A DNA stretch of 10,051 nucleotides, taken from Oscillospiraceae bacterium (GTDB taxonomy: Bacteria > Bacillota > Clostridia > Oscillospirales > Ruminococcaceae). Location: assembly GCA_017848155.1 (NCBI GenBank), contig JAGAKC010000448.1, positions 1-10,051 of the forward strand, read 5' to 3'. A program made the translations under genes and the position numbers. Under the pieces are notes generated by a model, which saw nothing but the letters and a program-made list of their open reading frames with translations, made no database searches and had not been told where the DNA came from. Shown here in pieces: positions 1 to 9,355 of the stretch (its first letter is position 1; each line of letters begins with the position of its first letter).

Positions 1-338
1 ACATAGCTACTGCGGCGATACTGATGTGGGGCTTCGGCGATGCGGCAGCTGCGCTTATCGGCAGGCGCTTCGGAAAGCACAAGATACGTCACAGATTTGC
101 TGACCCGAATAAATCATGGGAAGGCACTGCGGCGATGTTTGCGACATCAGCGGTGGTGGGAGCTGCTGTGCTGCTGGCATTTTCGGCGCAGCCGTGGTAT
201 ATATGCATCGGTGCGGCGCTTGCGGTATCTGCGGCAGGAGCCTACACGGAGCTTGTAACCAAGGGCGGAAATGACACGGTAACTGTGCCCGTGGTGAATA
301 CTGCGCTGCTGCTGGCGGTATTCGGAATACTTAACTGA
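1..338 (+). CDS. Diacylglycerol/polyprenol (phytol/dolichol) kinase family membrane protein, C-terminal part
   Basis: This is the 3' end of a gene that starts before the window. The frame (codons starting at base 3) is open from the left edge, so the ATG at 24 is an internal methionine. Visible are a GDAAAALIGRRFGKHK block (from about base 36) and KSWEGTAAMF (from base 111). This pair is typical of the SEC59/DGK1/VTE5 family, integral membrane kinases that use CTP to phosphorylate lipid alcohols such as dolichol, phytol or diacylglycerol. After it come two or three hydrophobic segments and the ending DTVTVPVVNTALLLAVFGILN, which fits the small membrane C-terminus of the family. The substrate in this organism cannot be read from the sequence; some databases label such proteins phosphatidate cytidylyltransferase. 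The gene converges on thiT and ends just before a bidirectional terminator. Family placement is fairly sure; function is known only to class. Confidence 0.8.
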   Translation, partial: IATAAILMWGFGDAAAALIGRRFGKHKIRHRFADPNKSWEGTAAMFATSAVVGAAVLLAFSAQPWYICIGAALAVSAAGAYTELVTKGGNDTVTVPVVNTALLLAVFGILN

Positions 339-359
339 ACTTAAAGCGAAGCAAAATAT

Positions 360-390
360 AAAGCGCATTGACTACACATCAATGCGCTTT
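360..390. terminator. Bidirectional intrinsic terminator between convergent genes
   Basis: A perfect 12-bp inverted repeat, AAAGCGCATTGA (360-371) and TCAATGCGCTTT (379-390), encloses a 7-base loop. It is followed by T-rich sequence on the plus strand (CTTTTATTATT) and on the minus strand (TTTATATTTTG). It lies between the stop of the lipid kinase (338) and the stop of thiT (400), so it can end transcripts from both sides. Confidence 0.88.
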
Positions 391-399
391 CTTTTATTA

Positions 400-1014
400 T
401 TATGTAAACATCCTTTTCGTCTGCGGCACACGGAAGAGCAGTATCATACCTGCCACCGTGAATACAAGCTCTGGCAGCATGTACGCTGCGTTGTAGCCAA
501 GGCTGTACAGCCATTCGTTGTCAGTTGCAAAGCCCTCCCACAGCTGTCCTATGGAGTGCCAGATAACTACACCGCTGAAATAATGGCAGAGGAATCGCAT
601 CACTATTGCGGCAGCAGTACCTGCAATACGTCCTGCGATGCCCTTTGTGCGCAACATTCCCGAAAGACCGATCACCGTAAACGGAAGGATATAGTCAAGC
701 ATTATGCAGGCTATCAGCATCACAGGAGTAAGTCCCCAGCCGAAAAGTCCGTCGACCGCACCCTGACCAAGCTGTATCAGGGAGAAGATAAAAGCTGCAA
801 AGATTCCGTGCTTTATGCCGTGGCGGATACTGTACACGGCAATCGGCAGCATCGACAGCAGCGTCACCGACCCTCCCCACGGCAGATGGAATACCCTTAT
901 GTAGCTGAGCACTGCGGAAAGTGCTACCATAACTGCGCCCTCTACAAGTACAGTGGTGCTGGTGCGCTGCTTTTTCTGCGGCTTTGCGTTTGGTGTGGAG
1001 TTTATCATATCCAT
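400..1014 (-). CDS. thiT: Thiamine ECF transporter substrate-binding subunit ThiT
   Basis: A 204-residue hydrophobic protein with about six membrane segments. It matches ThiT (YuaJ), the S component that binds thiamine and docks on the shared ECF energising module (EcfA, EcfA', EcfT; not in this window). Near the N-terminus a membrane segment with VEGAVMVALSAVLSYIRV is followed by WGGSVTLLSMLPI. Towards the C-terminus are RFLCHYFSGVVIW and EWLYSLGYNAAYMLPE. H144, W152, Y170 and N175 keep the spacing of the known thiamine-site residues of Lactococcus ThiT (H125, W133, Y146, N151). The start at 1014 is chosen because AAAGGA lies 9 bases upstream and because the longer frame back to 1188 would run through the riboswitch. 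M3 (1008) is a weaker alternative start. Expression should be switched off by thiamine pyrophosphate through the leader riboswitch. Confidence 0.93.
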   Translation of the reverse strand: MDMINSTPNAKPQKKQRTSTTVLVEGAVMVALSAVLSYIRVFHLPWGGSVTLLSMLPIAVYSIRHGIKHGIFAAFIFSLIQLGQGAVDGLFGWGLTPVMLIACIMLDYILPFTVIGLSGMLRTKGIAGRIAGTAAAIVMRFLCHYFSGVVIWHSIGQLWEGFATDNEWLYSLGYNAAYMLPELVFTVAGMILLFRVPQTKRMFT

Positions 1015-1050
1015 AGTATTGCGTCCTTTCGCTGCATCGACCATACGCAG

Positions 1051-1083
1051 AAAAAAGCGCACCGACGGATATCGGCACGCTTT
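1051..1083 (-). terminator. Riboswitch expression-platform terminator upstream of thiT
   Basis: On the minus strand AAAGCGTGCCGA pairs with TCGGTGCGCTTT across a 6-base loop (12 pairs, two of them G-U) and runs into six T residues. It sits 14 bases after the 3' end of the TPP aptamer and 36 bases before the thiT start. This is the expected place for a terminator that forms when ligand is bound. Confidence 0.85.
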
Positions 1084-1096
1084 GAGATGTCTTTTT

Positions 1097-1210
1097 ACGA
1101 ACATTCTTCCTACGTCGGCATTATCCGAATCAGGTATAAGGGTCTGTGTCCTGACCGACACACTCTCAGCCACGGCGGCGTTTGCCATTGCAGCTCCCCA
1201 TTCAGTCCGT
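1097..1210 (-). ncRNA. TPP riboswitch (THI element)
   Basis: Reading the minus strand, the conserved TPP aptamer blocks appear in order: GGGGAGC near the 5' end, GGCTGAGAG (CTGAGA at 1169-1164), ACCC, and then CCTGATTCGGATAATGCCG followed by CGTAGGAA (1134-1107). The ends ACGGAC (1210-1205) and GTTCGT (1102-1097) can pair as stem P1. The CTGAGA box, the CCTGAT..GGATAATGCC block and the GTAGGAA closure are diagnostic for the class that binds thiamine pyrophosphate. It precedes a terminator hairpin and thiT, a usual target. Expected mode is transcription termination when thiamine pyrophosphate is plentiful. Confidence 0.96.
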
Positions 1211-1215
1211 TGATT

Positions 1216-1244
1216 ATTCTACCACACTTTTTTATGTTTGTCAA
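1216..1244 (-). promoter_or_regulatory. Sigma-A promoter of the thiT riboswitch leader
   Basis: On the minus strand TTGACA (1244-1239) and TAGAAT (1221-1216) are separated by exactly 17 bases. The start of transcription is expected near 1210, at the first base of the riboswitch P1 stem. The -35 box begins only 4 bases after the stop codon of the upstream GH3 gene. Confidence 0.88.
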
Positions 1245-1248
1245 GTGC

Positions 1249-3330
1249 TCACATAAATATATCGGTGCTGACGCAGGCTACACCTGTCAGCTTTTCGCTC
1301 AATGCGTCGGGCTGCGATGTGCCGCAGGATAGCGTGAAGCTCCGTCCGTGCACTCCGCGTGTGCCATTTTCGTCCACAGTTTCAAACGCATTCAGCGGCA
1401 CTTCAAGCTTCAGCGTCACGCTGCTGCCTGCCCTGATATTTATGCGCCTGAAGCCGCACAGCCACCTTTTAGGTGCGTCAGCCGTATCGTGACAGCTCAT
1501 GTACAGCTGTACCACCTCGGAGCAGTCCATATCGCCCGCATTCGTCACAGTTACCTCCGCCATGCCGTCTGCATAGGAAAGCTCGCTGCATGTTACACGG
1601 CTGTAGGTAAGTCCGTATCCGAATGGATACAGGATATTGTCATCCTCCGCATAGCGGTAGGTGCGGCCTTTCATTGAGTAGTCATTGAAATCAGGCAGCT
1701 TTTCAGCGCTTTTGTAGAAAGTCACAGGCAGCTTTCCCGACGGCGAAGCATCGCCGAAAAGAAGCCGTGCAAGCGCCTTGCCGCCATACTGACCCGCATA
1801 CCACATGTCAAGCAGTGCGTCGCACTCGCAGCCGACATTTATCGCACTTCCTGCCGCAAGCACGATTATCAGCGGCTTTCCTGTTGCTTTCAGCTTTTCA
1901 AGAAGTATTCGCTGACTTTCCGGCAGCATCAGGTCAGGCTTGTCGCCCGATGCGTATGCGTTGCCCACATCGCCCTCCTCGCCCTCAAGCGATGCGTCAA
2001 GTCCCACACAGGCTATCACCACATCGGAGCTTTCAGCGGCGGCTATCGCCTCTGCATAGCGGTCGCCTGCACGGGCAAGTCCCTCGCAGCGGTCCTTGTA
2101 CAGGTGGCAGCCCTCGGCAAAGTGCACCCTGCCCGAAAATCTGTCCTGTATTCCCTCAAGAAATGTTATGTACCTGTCCGCAGTGCCGTTGTGGTTGCCC
2201 GTCAGCGCAGCTCTGCTGTCCGCATTCGGACCTATCACGGCGATGGTCTTTATGCTGTCCTCGTCCAGCGGAAGTATACCGTTGTTGTGGAGCAGCACAG
2301 CTGACTTTTCGGCAGCCTCCAGTGAAACTGCCTTGTGCCTGTCGCAGGCTATCACGTCGTAGGGTATATCGTCGTATATCGTCTTGTCCAGCTGTCCCAG
2401 CCTTATCCTTGTGCGCAGCGCATGCACACAGGCTGTGCGGATATCATTTCGTGTGATAAGACCCTTATCCAGCGCTTCGAGGATACTTAGATAAGTGCTG
2501 CCGCAGTTTACATCGCAGCCTGCTTTGAGCGCCATTGCGGCGGACTCGGGCGCAGTTGCGGTAACGCAGTGATGCTGATGGAAATCGTTTATCGCCCAGC
2601 AGTCGGACACAAAATATCCGTCAAAGCCCCATTCCTTCAGCTTTCCGAAAAGCATGGAGCTTGCACAGGACGGCTCACCGTAAACACGGTTGTAGGCGCC
2701 CATGACTCCCTCCACCTGTGCATCCTGCACCAGTGCTTTGAAAGCAGGGAGATATGTTTCCTCAAGGTCCTTCCTGGAGGGGCATGCGTCAAACTCGTGG
2801 CGCAGCGCCTCGGGGCCGCTGTGCACGGCGAAATGCTTTGCGCATGCGGCGGTGCGCAGGTGCTCTCCCTCGCCCTGAAGTCCCCTTGTGAAAGCAACTC
2901 CCAGCCTTGCGGTGAGATAGGGACACTCGCCGTAGGTCTCGTGCCCTCTGCCCCAGCGAGGGTCACGGAATATGTTGATGTTTGGCGACCACATGGTAAG
3001 TCCCTTGTAGATGTCACGGTCGCCGTGCTTTGAAGCGGCATTGTACTTCGCTCTTGTCTCGGTGGAGGTGATCTCTCCCACACGATGGAGAAGCTCCTCG
3101 CTGAATGTTGCGGCAAGTCCTATCGCCTGGGGAAACATGGTGGCTGTTCCTGCCCTTGCAACTCCGTGAAGTCCCTCATTCCACCAGTTGTAGTGGGGAA
3201 GTCCGACCTTGGGCACCTCGGGTGCGTCATAGCGCAGCTGCTCTGCCTGCTGCTCGGTCGTAAGCGCATCGGTGAGCGCCTCGGCACGCTGCTGCGGTGT
3301 AAGTGTCGTGTCAAGCCATGGTCTGTTCAT
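1249..3330 (-). CDS. Glycoside hydrolase family 3 beta-glycosidase (beta-glucosidase / beta-xylosidase type)
   Basis: A 693-residue exo-acting retaining glycosidase. The N-terminal (beta/alpha)8 domain (about 5-315) holds HYNWWNEGLHGVAR near 46-59, FRDPRWGRGHETYGECP near 121-137, the KHF substrate motif (K165-H166) and the nucleophile D243 in GYFVSDCWA. The second GH3 domain (about 340-570) carries GLDASLEGEEGD at 443-454, whose glutamates are acid/base candidates, and YPFGYGLTYS near 568-577. A fibronectin-III-like domain (about 585-660) ends the protein. The layout and the TYLPAFKALV / VMGAYNRVYG motifs resemble the XynB/BxlB branch, which includes beta-xylosidases, alpha-arabinofuranosidases and beta-glucosidases, so the sugar is not settled. 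No signal peptide is seen, so it should act in the cytoplasm on imported oligosaccharides. The start at 3330 is preferred over 3366 because AAAGGAG sits 7 bases upstream. No terminator is visible after the stop. Confidence 0.93.
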   Translation of the reverse strand: MNRPWLDTTLTPQQRAEALTDALTTEQQAEQLRYDAPEVPKVGLPHYNWWNEGLHGVARAGTATMFPQAIGLAATFSEELLHRVGEITSTETRAKYNAASKHGDRDIYKGLTMWSPNINIFRDPRWGRGHETYGECPYLTARLGVAFTRGLQGEGEHLRTAACAKHFAVHSGPEALRHEFDACPSRKDLEETYLPAFKALVQDAQVEGVMGAYNRVYGEPSCASSMLFGKLKEWGFDGYFVSDCWAINDFHQHHCVTATAPESAAMALKAGCDVNCGSTYLSILEALDKGLITRNDIRTACVHALRTRIRLGQLDKTIYDDIPYDVIACDRHKAVSLEAAEKSAVLLHNNGILPLDEDSIKTIAVIGPNADSRAALTGNHNGTADRYITFLEGIQDRFSGRVHFAEGCHLYKDRCEGLARAGDRYAEAIAAAESSDVVIACVGLDASLEGEEGDVGNAYASGDKPDLMLPESQRILLEKLKATGKPLIIVLAAGSAINVGCECDALLDMWYAGQYGGKALARLLFGDASPSGKLPVTFYKSAEKLPDFNDYSMKGRTYRYAEDDNILYPFGYGLTYSRVTCSELSYADGMAEVTVTNAGDMDCSEVVQLYMSCHDTADAPKRWLCGFRRINIRAGSSVTLKLEVPLNAFETVDENGTRGVHGRSFTLSCGTSQPDALSEKLTGVACVSTDIFM

Positions 3331-3359
3331 ATCGTTTCTCCTTTCAAAAAAGAGTGCTA

Positions 3360-3393
3360 GATACATTGTATCACATATCAGCAGTTAATACAA
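3360..3393 (-). promoter_or_regulatory. Promoter of the GH3 gene with a 13-bp palindrome over the -10
   Basis: On the minus strand TTGTAT (3393-3388) and TACAAT (3370-3365) are 17 bases apart, with a TG one base before the -10 (extended -10). The -35 is weak (3 of 6). GATACATTGTATC (3360-3372) is a perfect 13-bp palindrome covering the -10 box and the bases just after it, so it is a candidate operator. The predicted transcript starts near 3358, about 28 bases before the GH3 ATG. The site lies in the 81-base gap after the AraC-family gene. Confidence 0.6.
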
Positions 3394-3411
3394 GTATGCT
3401 CTGCGCAGTTT

Positions 3412-4218
3412 TTATCCTCTCCTGAACTGGGACGGTGTCATGCCCTCGTACCGTCTGAACAGCTTCGTGAAGTAGCTTGCGGTGCAGAAGCCACATTCCG
3501 CCGCGATGTCCTCCACTGACCCCGAAGTGTTGGAAAGAAGCTCCTTTGCCGCCTGGATACGGCGCTTTGCGGCATATTCCATCGGTCGCATTGAAAGAGA
3601 TGAGCGGAAGAGCCTGCAAAGATGCTGCCTTGATACTCCTGCGACGGCGCAAAGCTCGTCAAGCGTTATCGGCTCGCTGTAGTGCCCGTTTATATGGTCG
3701 ATGGCTTTCATCATTGCGGAGCTTTTCGCATGCTCGCTGCTTTCTGCGTTGGTCAGTCTGTAGAACTCGATGAGAAGATCGTACAGATAGCCTGCCGCCC
3801 TGTAGTTTCCGAAAAGCCTGTCGCCGATAAGCGCTTCATGCATCTTGCGGAAGTGATGTTCGAGCGTTTTGGTGCTGCCAAGGGTGAATATCGTCGGGGC
3901 GGTAAGTCCGAAATGCCGCAGCAGCTCATCTGCCGCAAAGCCTGACGGTACTACCCAGTGAATGTCCCACACATCTCCGTCAGGGTAGTATTCATGCGGA
4001 TAGTCACGAGGCAGGAAGAATGCGGTATTTGGCTTTATGCTGTGACGCTGACCGTCAAAAACCAGCGTGCCGCCGCCCTTCGTGCAGTAGAACAGCTGCG
4101 CATAGGGATAGCCGTCCCTGCGCAGTATGTGCGGCTGACATTCGTGCAGACCTACACTTTCAAGGTAAAGCGGAAGCTCGCTCTCGCTTCCGATGATGGG
4201 AAAATCATAAAAGAACAT
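3412..4218 (-). CDS. AraC-family transcriptional regulator with N-terminal cupin sensor domain
   Basis: A 268-residue regulator. The N-terminal part (about 15-160) looks like a sugar-sensing cupin: YAQLFYCTKGGGTLVFDGQ (39-57) followed by PNTAFFLPRDYPHEYYP (63-79). The C-terminal part (about 168-268) is the double helix-turn-helix DNA-binding domain of the AraC/XylS family. Helix-turn-helix one is near 185-205 (LDELCAVAGVSRQHLCRLFR) and two near 234-256 (SVEDIAAECGFCTASYFTKLF), ending with the usual GMTPSQFRR signature. GGAGG lies 5 bases before the ATG. It is divergent from the fucosidase/galactosidase operon and lies upstream of GH3 on the same strand, so it probably controls these glycosidases in response to a sugar. 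The inducer cannot be told from sequence. Cytoplasmic. Confidence 0.93.
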   Translation of the reverse strand: MFFYDFPIIGSESELPLYLESVGLHECQPHILRRDGYPYAQLFYCTKGGGTLVFDGQRHSIKPNTAFFLPRDYPHEYYPDGDVWDIHWVVPSGFAADELLRHFGLTAPTIFTLGSTKTLEHHFRKMHEALIGDRLFGNYRAAGYLYDLLIEFYRLTNAESSEHAKSSAMMKAIDHINGHYSEPITLDELCAVAGVSRQHLCRLFRSSLSMRPMEYAAKRRIQAAKELLSNTSGSVEDIAAECGFCTASYFTKLFRRYEGMTPSQFRRG

Positions 4219-4251
4219 TTTTTCCTCCGATGTTCATATCGTTATAGAATA

Positions 4252-4293
4252 ATAATATCATTGATTGACAGATATGTCAACAGGGATTATAAT
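4252..4293. promoter_or_regulatory. Interleaved divergent promoters sharing a palindromic -35 region
   Basis: Plus strand: TTGACA (4265-4270), 17 bases, TATAAT (4288-4293), a perfect consensus reading toward the fucosidase gene (start near 4300). Minus strand: TTGACA (4280-4275), 17 bases, TATTAT (4257-4252), reading toward the AraC-family gene (start near 4245). The two -35 boxes are the arms of one inverted repeat, TTGACA-GATA-TGTCAA (4265-4280), so each lies within the other promoter's spacer. RNA polymerase cannot occupy both at once. A repressor or autoregulator bound to the palindrome would block both. Confidence 0.85.
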
Positions 4294-4326
4294 TGAAGCA
4301 TAAAACGATTCGGACGGAGGGACGTT

Positions 4327-5748
4327 ATGAAGGGTGACGAAAGGCTTGCGCAGGTAGCTCCGCATATGCGGCAGGTGCGGTTACAGCAGCTGGAATTCTA
4401 TGCGTTCGTGCATTTCACGGTGAACACCTTTACGGATAAGGAATGGGGCGACGGCACGGAAAGTCCCGATATTTTCGCACCAACGGCACTTGACGCAGAG
4501 CAATGGGTCACAGCGATAAAGTCGGCAGGTATGCGGGGACTTATCCTCACCTGCAAGCATCATGACGGCTTCTGCCTGTGGCAAAGCAAGCTTACAAAGC
4601 ACACTGTGGCATATTCGCCCTACAAAAACGGCGGCGGAGATGTGGTGAGAGAGGTCGCTGACGCATGCCGAAAGCATGGGATAGAGTTCGGCGTTTACCT
4701 TTCTCCGTGGGACAGAAACTGCCCCCTTTACGGACAGGGCAGGGCATACGATGACTTTTTCATTGGTCAGCTGACCGAGCTTCTGACGAATTACGGAAGG
4801 ATTTTTGCGGTGTGGTTTGACGGAGCCTGCGGCGAGGGTACAAACGGCAGGAAGCAGTACTACGACTGGGACAGGTATTACGATGTGATAAGAAAGCTCC
4901 AGCCTGATGCGACGATACATGTCTGCGGTCCCGATGTGCGCTGGTGCGGAAATTAAGCAGGTCACACCCGAAGCTCCGAGTGGAGCGTAGTGCCGCTTCG
5001 TACCCGTGACACGGAGAAGATATCCGAAAACAGCCAGCACACCGACAGTGACGAGTTCAGACAGCGTAAGATAAGCGCATGGGACGAGGACCTCGGCAGC
5101 AGGGAGATACTTCGTAACGAGCCGCAGCTTATTTGGTATCCTGCGGAGGTGAACACCTCTATACGTCCAGGGTGGTTCTGGCATGAGAATGAGAACGACA
5201 GCGTAAAGCCGCTTAATGAGCTTATCCGTATCTACAACAGCAGTGTCGGCGGCAATGCGACATTTCTGCTGAACATCCCTCCCACAAGCGAGGGTCTTTT
5301 CCACGAAAACGATGTGAAGCGCCTGAACGAGCTTGGCGGCTATCTTAAGGCTGCGTTTTCGGAGGACCTGCTGTGCTGTGCGGAGCTTACTGCGGACAGC
5401 TGCGCCGAGGGTCATGATATCACCGCCGCAAGGTCACAGGACTATGACGGCTTCTATTCCCCAAAAAGCGGCAGCTGCAGTGCTGTCATAACGGCACGCT
5501 GGGAAGCGCCCGTTGATGTTGGTAATATCGTTATAATGGAGAATATCCTTAAAGGTCAGCGGATAGAGCGGTTTTCGGTGGACGCATACCTGGACGGCAG
5601 GCTTACCGAGGTATACAGCGGCACAGTGGTCGGCTACAAACGGATAGTGCCGCTTGGACGTATCACAACCGACCGCATAAGGATACGTATAACAGATTCG
5701 CGTACAGAGCCGACAGTGGCTTTTCTTGGCATCTTTAAAGCAATATGA
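4327..5748 (+). pseudogene. Alpha-L-fucosidase, glycoside hydrolase family 29, interrupted by an in-frame TAA
   Basis: One continuous frame of 473 codons encodes a GH29 alpha-L-fucosidase but is cut by TAA at 4954-4956. The start at 4327 has GGAGG 6 bases upstream. Codons 1-209 hold the first part of the TIM barrel: FYAFVHFTVNTF (24-35), CKHHDGFCLW (76-85), FGVYLSPWDR (121-130), and AVWFDGA with the expected nucleophile D165. The frame continues after the stop with AGHTRSSEWSVVP, WYPAEVNTSIRPGWFW (270-285) and GGNATFLLNIPP (about 307-318), followed by a C-terminal beta-sandwich (about 340-473). The stop falls where relatives read GNEAGHTR, so GAA became TAA by one base change. The gene would remove fucose from oligosaccharides in the cytoplasm (no signal peptide). 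The motifs resemble the alpha-1,3/1,4-acting branch (GH29-B). It leads an operon with the GH2 gene 30 bases on. As written, the products are a 209-residue stub and possibly an inactive C-terminal piece from GTG 4990. Confidence 0.88.
4954..4956 (+). other. Nonsense codon (TAA) in the fucosidase frame
   Basis: Codon 210 reads TAA between GGA-AAT and GCA-GGT. Translation resumes in the same frame with family-typical sequence and no other stop up to 5746. The expected residue is glutamate (GAA), so a single G-to-T change at 4954 explains it. TAA is not a known selenocysteine (TGA) or pyrrolysine (TAG) codon. Confidence 0.9.
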
Positions 5749-8778
<3,030 letters not shown>

Positions 8779-8789
8779 TATATTTATTC

Positions 8790-8821
8790 TACGGCACGGG
8801 GTAACTGTGCCGTATTTTTTT
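8790..8821 (+). terminator. Intrinsic terminator after the beta-galactosidase gene
   Basis: TACGGCAC (8790-8797) and GTGCCGTA (8807-8814) form a perfect 8-bp stem with a 9-base loop, followed by seven T residues. It starts 12 bases after the beta-galactosidase stop and separates that operon from the sigma factor genes. Confidence 0.93.
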
Positions 8822-8830
8822 GAAAAAAGC

Positions 8831-8860
8831 GGGACATTCCGTGCTCCTGCGGTGTATTAT
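8831..8860 (+). promoter_or_regulatory. Possible promoter of the sigma/anti-sigma operon
   Basis: GGGACA (8831-8836, 4 of 6 to TTGACA) and TATTAT (8855-8860) are 18 bases apart. They lie between the upstream terminator and the sigma factor start at 8898. Some promoter is needed here because the terminator isolates this operon. Many sigma factors of this kind also activate their own promoter, but no such site could be recognised. Confidence 0.4.
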
Positions 8861-8897
8861 AAGTGAAAGGCGCCATTCAGAAACGGGAGGTGAGAGG

Positions 8898-9353
8898 ATG
8901 GATAGCGACAGACTGAGCGGATACATACAGAGATATCAGCGTACAGTGTACCGTGCGGCTTTCAGCTATGTGGGCAGCTGTGCGGACGCTGAGGATATCG
9001 TGCAGGACACCTTTGTCAAGCTGTATACCTATAACGGCAGATTTGAGAGTGAGGAGCATGTCAAGGCGTGGCTGATACGTGTCGCAGTGAATCTGTCCAA
9101 AAATCTTCTGCGCTCCCGTCGCCGCAGAGGAGCTTCCGAGGTGACGGATCACGGCAGCTGTGACAGGGAAAACGAGCTGCTTGCAGCGGTGATGGAGCTT
9201 CCGCCCTCATATCGTGAGGTCATATATCTATATTATTATGAGGGGTACTCCGCAAAGGAGATAGCGGCGATACTGCGCCATCCCGTGAGCACTGTCACCA
9301 CACGGCTATCGCGCGGCAGAAAACTACTTAAGGATATGCTCTTGGAGGGATAA
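8898..9353 (+). CDS. ECF-type RNA polymerase sigma factor (sigma-70 family)
   Basis: A 151-residue protein with the two-domain plan of extracytoplasmic-function sigma factors. Region 2 (about 8-75) has YRAAFSYVGSCADAEDIVQDTFVKLY, which binds core polymerase and the -10 element, and then AWLIRVAVNLSKNLLRSRRRR. Region 4 (about 93-147) has LPPSYREVIYLYYYEGYSAKEIA and STVTTRLSRGRKLLKDML, the helix-turn-helix that reads the -35. Regions 1 and 3 are absent, as expected. The start at 8898 is set by GGAGG (8886-8890) 7 bases upstream; the in-frame ATG at 8820 lies in the preceding terminator and is rejected. The next gene starts 2 bases after the stop and encodes a membrane protein likely to hold this sigma factor inactive. 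The signal and target genes are unknown. Confidence 0.93.
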   Translation: MDSDRLSGYIQRYQRTVYRAAFSYVGSCADAEDIVQDTFVKLYTYNGRFESEEHVKAWLIRVAVNLSKNLLRSRRRRGASEVTDHGSCDRENELLAAVMELPPSYREVIYLYYYEGYSAKEIAAILRHPVSTVTTRLSRGRKLLKDMLLEG

Positions 9354-9355
9354 TT

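Noticed and set aside
1015..1188. N-terminal extension of thiT to a 262-residue protein starting at 1188
   Set aside because: These bases are the TPP riboswitch and its terminator. The extra residues look unlike ThiT, and a good ribosome site precedes 1014.
382..1332. 316-codon open frame on the plus strand
   Set aside because: It crosses thiT, the riboswitch and its promoter in antisense. Composition is Cys/His/Arg-rich as in shadow frames.
3324..4243. Identical 13-mer AACGATATGAACA (minus strand) at the GH3 start codon and in the AraC-gene leader
   Set aside because: A match of this length is expected about once by chance in a 10-kb window, and the two copies sit in different contexts (start codon versus leader).
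4954..4956. Programmed recoding of the stop codon
   Set aside because: The stop is TAA, which is not used for selenocysteine or pyrrolysine, and no supporting RNA structure was apparent.
4381..5415. 344-codon open frame on the minus strand
   Set aside because: It is antisense to the fucosidase frame, whose family motifs are clear in the other reading. The protein has no recognisable features.
4327..5748. Two separate genes, or a frameshift, in the fucosidase region
   Set aside because: Both halves are in the same frame, so this is a nonsense substitution rather than a frameshift. Family sequence is continuous across the stop.
8820..8897. Longer N-terminus for the sigma factor from ATG 8820
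   Set aside because: The extension begins within the terminator T-run, has no ribosome site and adds residues not seen in the family. The ATG at 8898 has a strong GGAGG.
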